Assembly (NCBI GenBank): GCA_022494885.1
Contig: JAGVSM010001309.1
Coordinates: forward strand, 207,520 to 271,519
Origin: Micrasema longulum
Taxonomy: Eukaryota; Arthropoda; Insecta; Trichoptera; Brachycentridae
Length of the DNA: 64,000 nucleotides
Direction of reading: 5' to 3'
Shown here: in pieces, positions 45,266 to 54,872 of the stretch
Numbering within the stretch: position 1 is the first letter of the stretch
Layout: every line of letters starts with the position of its first letter
Translations under genes and position numbers: made by a program
Notes under the pieces: generated by a model
Seen by the model: only the letters and a program-made list of their open reading frames with translations
The model's database searches: none
Told to the model about the DNA's origin: nothing

Positions 45266-45680
45266 AAATTTTAATTAATTAAATAAAGACGTAGTTAAGT
45301 TGCTCAAATTTGTTTTGTTTATCTGAAATTGAAACTGTGTTTTAATAATGTTACCGGTTAAAATTTACATACTTTTGTTTGTGTTTAACATCAATAAAAT
45401 GTTTCAACAATTACGAAAAGTACGTAGTTTATATATTTTATTATGTAAAATTAGATTGAAAAAATAACTCCTACTTTCCGAAATAAATAAAATAAAGTGT
45501 GAAAAATAAATTGGATGAACGGTTAGTTACAGACCGGATTACAGGAATTATGGAAAGAGGAATCATAAATAATGTAATACCGAAATTAGTGTTTAGTCTT
45601 TATATATATTATGTGTAAATTTTAATTTAAAAATTTAATTTAAGATTATGAAGATTGCTATAGATTGCCATACTCGTTAT
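45266..45680. other. Intron 10 sequence, no feature seen
   Basis: AT-rich. Confidence 0.3.
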
Positions 45681-45682
45681 AG

Positions 45683-45892
45683 ACAGGTTGCGCAGTTGGT
45701 TAGACGCAACTGTTAAATTGGCGTCGCGGATACAATTCCCGACAGTTGCAAGAAAAGAATCCAAGAAAGGTTTTTTCTTAATTAGGGTGGGTGTTGTGGT
45801 GTATTTTTCAATATTTCCTTCCATATCCTCTCTTTCCCATATGCGTTTTGGCGGGTTTAGTGAAGTTTAGAGGGTTATTCTTTTTTTTTTAA
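45683..45892 (+). repeat. tRNA-derived SINE, family 4, full length
   Basis: GGTTGCGCAGTTGGTTAGAC (A box), GGCGTCGCGGATACAATTCC (B box, slightly altered), CAGTTGCAAGAAAAGAATCC, GGTGGGTGTTGTGGTGTA, TCCTTCCATATCCTCTC and a T-rich end. This copy defines the 5' end of the family. Confidence 0.9.
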
Positions 45893-46077
45893 ATGGCTGG
45901 TGTTTAAGGTGTAGACGGGCATGCGGCCGGTATCGCTACAAGACAGGTATTTTCGAATTTTGAACTAGAATCCAGTTTATTGGGGAAGAAGATTTATTAA
46001 ACGCAACTTTAAATCCCCTCGCGTTAGGATGAAAATGACATAAGACACAAGAAAATTTCAAAATTTCTTTTAAAGAT

Positions 46078-46335
46078 TTTCTATCATTACCTTTTCGCAC
46101 CTAAAAGTACATAGGGCACTGCATTGCTACACCAATCTCAGAGTGTCTGGATATTTTTTTGTAACATGAAGGTAAAATGGTCGGTCTTACGCTTCGGATA
46201 CCAATCCACGGACTTTAAATTTTCTAGTCTAAAAAAACCCCTTTGAATTAATATTTCATTTCAACCATGCCGGGAATCGACCCCAGACCTCTTACACGGG
46301 CAAACGCGCTTACCATTACGCGACGAGGCCGGCAA
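46078..46335 (-). repeat. SINE family 1, near full length
   Basis: CATTACCTTTTCGCACCTAA (tail side), TAACATGAAGGTAAAATGGT, and the minus-strand head CCGGGAATCGACCCCAGACC with ACGCGACGAGGCCGGC at the start. Confidence 0.9.
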
Positions 46336-46494
46336 AAAAGCAATAAATAAATCTCGCCATCCCAAAAAAGTTAATAAATTTATCATATTATTTTGTTCAG
46401 ACTGAAATAATTTATTAAATTTTATTTTATTAAAAATATATCCTTTTTTCAATTTCTTTAAACCAAGGACATACATTTTTCTGAAAAATCAGGC

Positions 46495-46690
46495 ATTTTA
46501 GGCACCCCAACTGCTGGCTAGTGCCTGGGCCTCCCCCTGTTTCCCATACTCCTCCTGTTTCTGCGCCGTCTTCATCCGCTGTCTCACGGCCAACCTCCGA
46601 ATATCATCCGACCGTCTCATCGGTGGTCATCTTTTGGGCCTCGTATTCCTCGGTTTCCGTTGAAAGGGTCTTATATAATTTGAAATAATT
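46495..46690 (-). pseudogene. LINE C-terminal tail fragment
   Basis: The minus strand reads RPFQRKPRNTRPK (stop) PPMRRSDDIRRLAVRQRMKT and AQKQEEYGKQGEAQALASSW, the GRPPxRWxDDIRRLA end also seen at 31.4 kb on the other strand. It ends within 30 bp of NHA exon 11 without damaging the acceptor. Confidence 0.78.
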
Positions 46691-46717
46691 AATCTGGAGA
46701 AACTTTTTCTGTTTTAG

Positions 46718-46925
46718 GCTGCTCTGGGACCAATTGCACTGGACTCAGTTAAGAAAATGGAAAACATTACAGATGATGAAAGAGAAATTCTAATTAAGTA
46801 CGCAGATACCGTTTTGACGATTTGTATCCTGTCGATCGTAGTGACAGCTCCTCTGGGAGCAATTTTGATTTCAATTTCCGGACCCAAATTGCTAACGAAG
46901 ACTAGAAAACCACAAGTTTTGGAAG
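46718..46925 (+). CDS. SLC9B2-like: NHA coding exon 11
   Basis: Acceptor TTCTGTTTTAG, donor GGAAG|GTAACA. It encodes Ala539 to Glu607 plus one base. AALGPIALDSVKKMEN completes the 'KATVQAAxGxxALD' motif begun in exon 10. YADTVLTICILSIVVTAPLG and AILISISGPKLL form the last membrane helices, with the family 'LxIxxTAPxGAxLIxxxGPxLL' ending. Confidence 0.96.
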
Positions 46926-46949
46926 GTAACACTATTTTTTATATCGTTA

Positions 46950-47190
46950 TTATTCCCTCTGCGCAACTAGGTATTGCATTAGTATACCAAACGCTGCGTA
47001 TTTTGATTATTTTGTTACGTGGATTCAAAATTATCAGTTTCATACTTCAGGTGCCAGACCAGGGACCAAATATTATATAGTTAAAACACCCGTTTAAATA
47101 AATATTTATTCTCAAACATGTTGGCAATTGAACCCAAAGCTTCTTGCATTGTATGCAAATGCGCTGACAATGCGACCACAAGGCGGACAG
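46950..47190 (-). repeat. SINE family 1
   Basis: GTATTGCATTAGTATACCAA, TTTGTTACGTGGATTCAAAA and CTTCAGGTGCCAGACCAGGG, with a decayed minus-strand B box (GGCAATTGAACCCAAAGC). It starts only 25 bp after the exon 11 donor. Confidence 0.82.
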
Positions 47191-47351
47191 ATTTTTATAA
47201 ATTCTATTTAACTTATAAAGCAATATTTAATTTACTCTTTGGGTTCATGTTAGGATTTCAAACATCAGCAAACTTTGAAAAACCTTCTTACCAAAAATTA
47301 ACAATGGAGATTTAAGAAATGCATAAATCACTAATAACCGATTATTTTCAG

Positions 47352-47509
47352 GGTGGCGTCGTTCCCATCGCCCCTCAATCCGAGATATTTCAATTATCAA
47401 TGAAGAAGAAGAAAAAGACAACTCCGAAGATGCGGAGACCGGCGATACCTCACCTCCAACTAATACTACCGCATCGTTACAACATACAACTAGTAATAAT
47501 CCTATGTGA
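47352..47509 (+). CDS. SLC9B2-like: NHA coding exon 12, C-terminal tail and stop
   Basis: Acceptor ATTATTTTCAG. It completes a Gly codon and encodes residues 608-659 followed by TGA at 47507-47509. The tail begins basic (WRRSHRPSIRD) and becomes acidic and Ser/Thr-rich (NEEEEKDNSEDAETGD, then SPPTNTTASLQHTTSNNPM). It is cytosolic and hydrophilic, with no PDZ-type terminus that I would call. Confidence 0.9.
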
Positions 47510-48190
47510 TCGTTACTTCGCATAATATGGGATGCATAAATCAGTTATCACACTAATGTGAGTGGTCTGGAAGAAAAACGAAGATCAACGTATGTAATTA
47601 ATGTTGAAACGTTTTATTCGACCTATTTAGTACCAATGTTCCCATTAGGGACACATCACATTTAAAAATAATAATAACACACTATAAAATTATTATCTTA
47701 CATCCTCATTTTGTGACTATTTTAGATATTCTTACGATCATGCATCTGGTTCTATCAATTGTAATTGGACATAAAATATGATAATTGGTTGCATTTTCCC
47801 GGAGCAATAGATTTGCTGTTTTATAATAAACATCTGAATTATTTCATTGAACTACAATCATACATGTAAAAAAATGGGCAACAAAAAATATGTGATTTAC
47901 TTATGTATTATAATAATATATATTTTTGAACTGTTTATAATTACGTGTTAAAATGTTCTTAAGAGGATTATAGTGCTTGCGTTTTCTCTTGTTAAATGCG
48001 AAAACAAATCTTTAAAAAGTCGGGAAAATAATGGGTTGATAAAGTTTATAAATTATCTCTAAAATATGGATAGATAATTATTTAAAAGGTTAGATAATTA
48101 ATTAATTATGACACAGTTGATGTAGCCAAACTTCAGGTAATATTTTTTTTAATTTCGTGTAAAAAAATAAAGATTAAATTATACATTGGG
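47510..48190 (+). other. Probable NHA 3' UTR
   Basis: AT-rich sequence following the stop codon, with AATAAA at 47825-47830 and again at 48166-48171. Which site is used cannot be told. Confidence 0.5.
47825..47830 (+). terminator. Candidate poly(A) signal for NHA
   Basis: AATAAA 316 bp past the NHA stop. It is the first canonical hexamer in the 3' region. Confidence 0.45.
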
Positions 48191-50320
48191 CTTTTACTGT
48201 ACAATTCTAATTTACTTTTAAAATTGTAGAATTAAAAAAATATATATATAAAACAACAGGGTAGTTAGCGATGGTGTGTTATAAAACAATAATTTATTGA
48301 AAAATTTTAAAATGAATGTTTTAAATATTATCAAACGAGTACTTTACTAGTCACAATTGCTAAATAAATATTACAGAATGTTAATATTGCAAAAATGTTC
48401 TTATGCTAAAACAATAAAAAATGGCATAAATTGTGCCATAGGCATTCGTTTAAACAATAACAGATAATAATGTTCCACAAAGTTAGTTCTTCAAATATTA
48501 AAAATATGTTTAAACATTGTTTAATATTGTTTTTATTTTTACGTTTTAAACAACAACAAAACAGCTATATTCTAACTAATATCATTAAAAAGAAACAATA
48601 TCTCTATTATTCGAAGAAAAAAAAAAAGAGTTTTTATTAATTGGGGTATTGTAAATCGGTTTTCAAAAATACGTATAATTTAATAACAATTTGCAGAATT
48701 TAATAAGACGAAATGAGTTGCTAACTAACATTTTAACAAGTTAAGAAGCATATTTTGTTTAAGAGATTAAACTAACAAAAAATCAATACTATCGTGATAT
48801 ATAAATTAAGTGCCTTAATCACTATAATTTTAGATTTTTTGAAACCATGCAGTTGTATAAAATTAATAATTGTATTGTTAAAGATGTATATAGTCTGTGT
48901 AAAATTTTGTTTCAAGGGTAATTTTATCATTTAACAATGAAAATCACAAAGTTCTAGCTTCAAATATTAATTGAATTTCATTGTTCGGATATTTTTAACA
49001 AAACATTTTGATATTTTTACTGAAATCTAATGGTGAATATAAATTACAGATATAAGAACAGTTTTCCGTATATTAATTTAGAGGAATTAAATAGAAATGC
49101 TAACTGTTTAACAATTTTATCCTTTTTTAGTATTTAAAATAAATTAAAACTGTTTTTTTAGGTGAATTAATTGTATGGTATAAAAAAAATGAATATCCTC
49201 ATATTGAGAAATTTATTACGTAGGTTTGTAAGTACATTATGTGTGTATTTTATAATTTTAGAAAAAAGTTATAAATCATTTGATAATGACTCAAGGACAT
49301 GTTAATAATTATTAATATGCCAGTTGCAATAGTTCAAGCATTTTTGTTAATTTGTAAATATTAATTACAGTTTTGAAGCTATTTAAAAAAAAATGATTTT
49401 TGAAAATGTTTTTTTTTAATATTTTGAATCGCCAGAAATAATACAAAATTACATTTAAAAAGGAAACTTCTCACTACTTAAATAGGATGATGCATTTTAA
49501 TCAAAATTCAAATACTATTATCAAATAAAAACATTAATTTAAGAATGCTTATATATATAAAATAAGTTTTAAAAATTGAAAAGTATTCTGGTGTGTATAT
49601 ATAATTTATGGCCAAGAGTAATGTTCAATTATTTATTATTATTTATAAATACGCTTCAACATACATAGATGTACAAATTGTAGTAGTAAAATATTTATAC
49701 TTTAAAATTTTATTTATGTCGCAAAAAGACTTAAGTTACATAAAAGTTTGAAAAAAAAATACCTTTGATTTTTATTTATAAACCATGAAAGGAATATTTA
49801 TCTATCCTATCCTGTATTTCCAAACTGTTATATATTAATTTATTAATGAATTGATTTGAATAAACCGAAGTGTTCAAATACATGTTTTAAACTTCAGGTT
49901 CAACGAAAATGAAAAATTATCAAATAAATAATTAGCTAGAGAAGCTCATTAGGTCCACTGTATAGAACAAAAGTGTTCCAAATTTTGGTTTGGTTTTTAG
50001 TTTAACAACAAACGTGTTACGGACGGTTTCGGTTTGCGCTTGCAATTCTAGAGTTCCTACGGCCCGTTGTATTGCTATAAACTGGAACGTAATTTGTGGT
50101 TGATTATCAAAAAAATATTTTTGTCCGTAGGGTGACTATATTAGCCAATGGCGAATTATTACTCTAACTTTACTAAAATTACAGACGTCGAATCTGGAAC
50201 TTTAACCACAAGTCAGACTTATTTGAACTTAATTTTTGTAAAACTCTTATTATTTATCTCAATATTAAAATTTTCAGACCATTTCCTTAAAGTCGTAAAT
50301 AAGTTTTGCTGGAAAAATGA
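48191..50320. other. AT-rich intergenic DNA, no feature seen
   Basis: More than 2 kb without a SINE, LINE block or coding-like frame. It is the emptiest part of the window. Confidence 0.45.
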
Positions 50321-50324
50321 GAAG

Positions 50325-50400
50325 GATAGGTAGAGTGGGATTCAAACTTCAGAACCTTTGATCCGCAAGTTCACACAAGTTGAAAACACTCACCCAGGAT
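50325..50400 (-). repeat. SINE family 2, head fragment
   Basis: GGTAGAGTGGGATTCAAACT and CCTTTGATCCGCAAGT match the B-box region of the 1.8-kb and 62.5-kb copies. Confidence 0.6.
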
Positions 50401-51365
50401 TCTGAATCTAAGTACACACAACACATTATTCTACTGTCTTGATAAGGATAAAAAACGTTAATTGTTGAAATATATTTTTTAACACATCTTTTTGATTGCC
50501 ACCCATAAACGTATTGTTGAGTAGGTACCTACCTAATAAATGACAGATCAGCGACATATTGTTTTATCCATTGATGCTGAATTCCCCACCATCCATACAT
50601 CAACATTTCTAACTAGCAGCATCTTTGGGATTTTCTTGAAACTAAAATATGCCTGAATTTCTCTACAAAAATATTTTTCCTTACAGTTTGACTGCACAGC
50701 AATAGATGTCTCTAACACTTGAATATTAAAAAGAATATCACCATTCTCTAATCCACTCTTCATAAATTAATAGTGAATAGAAACCTAGATTTTTATTAAT
50801 TTGTTGCCTTATTTCTTGCACTTCTTTTTTTAAAATGAAAAGCCATATTTTTATAATAACGGTGTAATATCAACTGTTTGTATCAATTGACTAGAGAAGC
50901 CATTAAGCTCTTATTGCATATAACAAAAGCGTTCCAAATTTTGGTTTGATTTTAGTCTGTTTTTTGCTCGACACCAAAGGGCCATCGGTACTCGTGTATT
51001 GGTACTCGTGTACGAATCGAAGAATGCTTTTTCTCCGTATAGGTGACTCTAGCCAGTGACGTATGATTACTCTAAATATCAACCCTTTATCTTCGATTTT
51101 TGCCAGTTAGAAAAAGTATAGGACATGGATAGCTATCGAAAGCTCCCGTAACCCACTGTCTACCTAATATATATTTATTATAATTTATTTAAAAGCATTT
51201 TAACATTAGAAGGGAGTATACTCTGATTTGGTAAGTCTCCATTTAACAAAAAAATGTAATGCACCGTGAATTGACAAAAAATTTCATTATCAAAAATTAT
51301 TATATTCGTTTCATATTTTAGCTATGTACGCTTCAAAATTAAATGATCTGTTCCAATTTAGGTAA
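50401..51365. other. Intergenic DNA, no recognised gene
   Basis: A 71-codon minus-strand frame at 50548-50763 (MKSGLENGDILFNIQ...) is moderately protein-like but unassigned. GC is slightly raised at 50940-51080. Confidence 0.3.
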
Positions 51366-51367
51366 GC

Positions 51368-51745
51368 CAGTCTGCAAGCATTTGGACATGCTTAAAACAT
51401 TATTAAATTAACTACCTGGTTAAAGAAGAAGTAGACAAAATTGGAAAATTGTTTTCAGGCGTTGCCTAGTAGGTGAATTGGTTTAGAGGGATGAATCTCA
51501 CTCACATGATAAAGGTTTTAGCTATTTTACTTCTCAAAAGTCAACAGATGGAAGAGTTGAGGAAATGTGGATGTTCAAACATAGTCAGAATGGTGAATGT
51601 TACACAGTTTGTAAAGTGACCACTTAAACCAGCCAATGACAGGTCATAAGCCCTGTACATGCCTAGACTCCCATATCCCCTTCTCAAAAATGTTCTCTCA
51701 ACAGAGAGGGAAAACATTTTTGAGAAGGGGATTTATCGCAACAGT
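51368..51745 (+). repeat. Interspersed repeat family A, complex copy
   Basis: Starts with CCAGTCTGCAAGCATTTGGA. After an interruption it resumes at about 51580 with AGAATGGTGAATGTTACACA, CCAGCCAATGACAGGTCATA and AAGCCCTGTACATGCCTAGA. The end, CCCCTTCTCAAAAATGTT at 51676-51693, is mirrored by AACATTTTTGAGAAGGGG at 51713-51730, so the copy ends in a hairpin. Confidence 0.75.
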
Positions 51746-51764
51746 GATAAATTTAAATAATTAG

Positions 51765-51837
51765 GTCGTCTATTTTCAAAACCCGCTATTTCCCTATGAC
51801 CGCCTTAGGGAGATTGCGGATTTTGAAAGTAGACGAC
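51765..51837. repeat. Long near-perfect hairpin, 32-bp stem
   Basis: Positions 51765-51796 pair with 51806-51837 around a 9-nt loop (TGACCGCCT): 28 Watson-Crick pairs, two G-U and two mismatches. The size and shape fit a microRNA precursor, and equally a tiny foldback transposon. The locus is intergenic, next to a family A hairpin. Confidence 0.8.
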
Positions 51838-51949
51838 TCAATTATTACTGAGTGTACCAATTCTAAACCCTATCAAAGTATTATTACGTTTATCAACAAT
51901 GTTTTGAGTACATCCTAATCTTTGCAGACAAATACTAAATTAAACAAGT

Positions 51950-52080
51950 CAAACATAGACAGAATGGTGAATGCTACACAGTGAGTGAAGAGTTCACCTG
52001 AGCCAGATAATGATGAATTATAAGCCTAACCTAGACATCAATATCTCTTAGGTTTTTCATCTCTACTATAATAGCCATCA
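51950..52080 (+). repeat. Interspersed repeat family A, diverged
   Basis: ATAGACAGAATGGTGAATGC, TACACAGTGAGTGAAG, CCAGATAATGATGAATTATA and CTCTTAGG keep the family order. Confidence 0.65.
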
Positions 52081-53155
52081 TTATGTTCATACATTGAAAT
52101 GGTACTTTAGTTGAAATGTGATTATGGAAATGTATTTTGGTAAGTAAAAAATATTTAGTGCAGATCACTTTTTTTATTTTGATGTCTGCGGATTACAATA
52201 GAATCTATTCACATATGTATACATATATTTGAATACATTTTTTCACATATACAATAAGCACATCAATGCATTTAAAATCGGGTATAGATGATACATACTT
52301 AATACTAACAATTAACATTGACCAGAATATTAAAACTATTGCTTACCTACTTGTTCTTATACATATTTTTAAGAAAATCTTGAACATAACATACATTTGT
52401 TTATATAACCATCAACCAGTCAATCCCTTAGAATTATTTAAGTAAATATAATTATGATTCATATCACAAAAGCGAAGCATAACAACTATGAAAATATTAT
52501 ACGAAATATGTATTACTAAAGATATTTTAAAATCAATTATTTAAATAACCTTTCAATCGTGATTTAAACGTATATTTTAAACATTAGTGTCAATAGCGAA
52601 TATAAAATTAAATTAAATTTTATAAAATAATAATCAAAAACTATTTATGTAAACAATATATTTTTGAGTAACAGAATTTCAGAAAAAATCTTTTCATGGG
52701 TCTTTCTTCTTGATAAGAATAACAAGCAATTTTTTAAATATTTTTTTTTTAAATGTCAATTTAGGAAGGAAATATACAACTGTATAACATATGACATTAA
52801 AATGTACTTTTCTAAACTTAAGTTTTGTCTCTGAATACAGGCATATGTCTGATTTGTCCACTAAACTCATAAATCTATGGTAGTCTTAATACAATCATTT
52901 GATCAAATAATCATTTAACAATACTTTTTTAATACATGTCAAATATTATTTTGTTTAGGGAGAGCTTAATTTCAAACAAATCTGCACAATCATAACATTG
53001 ACTAAAAACGCCTTTTATTTTTTTGCGCCTACTTTATTGATATATTTATTAATTTCGAACCACACGTATACAATCTATTTTTATTTTTGTAACACAGATT
53101 AAAAACATATAGGGAATAAAACCAATGATTTGTTTTTCTTGTTGTATAGTTATTC
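52081..53155. other. AT-rich intergenic DNA, no feature seen
   Basis: Nothing recognised. Confidence 0.4.
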
Positions 53156-53159
53156 TGTT

Positions 53160-53237
53160 CCCGCCACGTGGTAGAAGGTCAGCGTGTATGCCTACCATGC
53201 AAGAGGTCGTGAATTCGATTCCAAACAAAATCTTGTT
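53160..53237 (+). repeat. SINE family 1, head only
   Basis: CGCCACGTGGTAGAAGGTCA (A-box region), CCTACCATGCAAGAGGTC and GAATTCGATTCCAAACA (B box). Confidence 0.65.
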
Positions 53238-53363
53238 TTTCAGAGTATTACTATGTAGATGCAGTTTCGGTTGAAACAGATCCTCTCATCAAAAGTTAAT
53301 TATTATACAAGAATATGTGCCTTTCGACAATACACGTGTAGAAGTTATCTAAATAAGATTAAT

Positions 53364-53770
53364 AATTGAACGTAGTTATGCAGAAAGCAGGCAGCTCGAA
53401 ATTTTGAAAAAATTAGATATTGGTGTTATCGGGTGCAGTAAGGTCAATTCTATGTTCTGCTAAAAACAGCCAGTCCGCTTTCATACAAAAACGGTAATAA
53501 TCACCTTCTGAAAACGTAGCGATCACAAAAACGGCATTTCTGTATTTGCGGAAAACACCCACAGGACTAGAAAAATCTTACGATAATGCATAATTAGATT
53601 CTTGTTTGTAATGTAAAAAAAACTAATGTATTCATTGTTTATTATTTGTCAAAGACAAAAACATTCCAACTGTTTTGTAGATTTGATTATTCACTCTTTT
53701 CATAAAGGTGCTATTATCTCAGTTTCACTTTTCTACGACTGGCTGCTGTCTGCATAACTACGTTCAATTG
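53364..53770. mobile_element. MITE, about 407 bp, copy 2
   Basis: AATTGAACGTAGTTATGCAG at the left end and CTGCATAACTACGTTCAATT at the right are inverted repeats. The interior shares GATATTGGTGTTATCGGG, CGGCATTTCT, ATCTTAC and AATGTATTCATTGTTTAT with the 33.1-kb copy. It sits just past the 3' UTR of the minus-strand exon at 54 kb. Confidence 0.9.
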
Positions 53771-53818
53771 GTCTCATAAATAAAAACAAAAGCTAATTTC
53801 AATAAGTAATATTGGCAA

Positions 53819-53824
53819 TTTATT
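53819..53824 (-). terminator. Candidate poly(A) signal for the 54-kb exon
   Basis: AATAAA on the minus strand, about 135 bp beyond the stop codon at 53959-53961, before the MITE. Confidence 0.5.
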
Positions 53825-53958
53825 GTAGATAATATTGTTTCATATCATACTCTCGATTGTGCAATAAAACGGATTAGGTGCAATACTATGACTACACAAA
53901 TTAATGACAGAGCACTATATTAGTAGGTTTAATGTGCAAAATTAGTAGGTTATTGTGA

Positions 53959-54110
53959 TTATGATTCCGACATCCTATAGTTAGTTCTTGCGCTGGCAGT
54001 GCTGATTTGACTATTGTACTTCCTTGCTAAAGGATCCGTACATGAGTTAGATGAAATACCAGTAGTGGTGGTGGCAGCGCCTCCATAATGCTCCTGAGGC
54101 TTCTCAAGTC
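53959..54110 (-). CDS. Probable terminal coding exon, minus strand
   Basis: Minus-strand acceptor CTAATTTCAG, then two bases (GA) finishing a codon, 49 codons and TAA. The peptide, LEKPQEHYGGAATTTTGISS then NSCTDPLARKYNSQISTASA and RTNYRMSES, is polar with Ser/Thr/Gly runs, like a cytosolic receptor tail. GC is clearly above the flanks, and a poly(A) hexamer follows. It needs an upstream exon ending in phase 1. The Methuselah-like exon at 63.4-63.6 kb contains a GT that would leave exactly that phase (after base 63435). It may therefore be an alternative C-terminus of that receptor, or the end of another minus-strand gene. Known members of the family were not compared. Confidence 0.6.
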
Positions 54111-54470
54111 CTGAAATTAGTTAATGTAATGAGTGCAGTGCGATAAGGATGGTGTGCAAATACAGGGTTACCAAAATATATTGTGTATCTACATATGTTT
54201 TGTTTACGCTAAAAGTGCTGTGAAATATAATGAATTAGTTGATTTTAAATAAATATTTGATTAGCTAGCAATGGTCAGTGGTCAGCCTCTATTTACCTTC
54301 AATTATTAGATTTTTTCTAATGCTACTTACTATAAATCTTCATCTTTTTAACTATTTAAACGATTCACAAAATGTAATGTATCCATGGCATCCCATAGAC
54401 AAAAATTTGGATTTAGTGATTTTTTGTTTCAAGTAAAAAACAAACATGAATAAATACAAATTACAACAGG
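54111..54470. other. Region upstream of the 54-kb exon, no feature seen
   Basis: AT-rich. It would be intron if the exon above is real. Confidence 0.3.
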
Positions 54471-54472
54471 GA

Positions 54473-54600
54473 TGGAGAACATATTAGAGAAGGGAATATG
54501 GAAGTCTAGGCATTTACAGGGCTTATGACCTGTCATTTGCACCGTGTAACATTCACCATTTTGCCCATGTTTGAACATCCATAATTCTTCAATTCATCAA
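54473..54600 (-). repeat. Interspersed repeat family A
   Basis: GGGATGGAGAACATATTAGA, GAAGTCTAGGCATTTACAGG, GCTTATGACCTGTCATTTGC and GTGTAACATTCACCATTTTG. Confidence 0.78.
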
Positions 54601-54829
54601 GGCAACGCCTGGAAATAACTTCTTGGACCAGTAGGTTTTATTACAATATTTTGAGTTTCTCTAAAAAAGACATAATACTAGATTTCATCTCCCAGGAGCC
54701 ATTAAAATTAACAAATATTAATAATAATTTAATTATTAATAATTGTTAATAATAATTTAACTATTAATGAATGGTAGTAATAATTTTAAAATTAAATTTT
54801 ATTTACACCCTAGGTAGTAAAATCCATTT

Positions 54830-54872
54830 TTTGTCTACAAACATTTGGACAAACTCAAAATATCGTAATGAA
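54830..54872 (-). repeat. Interspersed repeat family A, short piece
   Basis: GTCTACAAACATTTGGACAA and ACTCAAAATATCG resemble the outer module of the family. Confidence 0.5.

Larger units (their letters stand above)
15446..47509 (+). other. SLC9B2-like: Gene span: NHA sodium/proton antiporter (SLC9B family)
   Basis: Twelve coding exons join in frame (coding exon lengths 128, 134, 100, 146, 229, 170, 215, 172, 155, 165, 208 and 158 nt) to give 659 residues plus TGA. All introns are GT-AG. The product is a cation/proton antiporter of the CPA2/NHA type: a hydrophilic N-terminus (1 to about 165), a multi-pass membrane domain (about 160-600) and an acidic cytosolic tail. The signature Asp-Asp pair is D347-D348 (37118-37123). 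R506 and K534 match the conserved Arg and Lys of the family. Family members exchange Na+ or Li+ for H+, in insects typically in V-ATPase-energised epithelia. It is longer than the vertebrate NHA2 because of the extended N-terminus. Insects have two NHA paralogues and I cannot tell which this is. Introns 1, 4, 9 and others are rich in SINEs and LINE pieces, yet no exon is damaged, so the gene looks functional. A noncoding 5' exon upstream is likely because the first coding exon starts at a splice acceptor. Confidence 0.93.
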
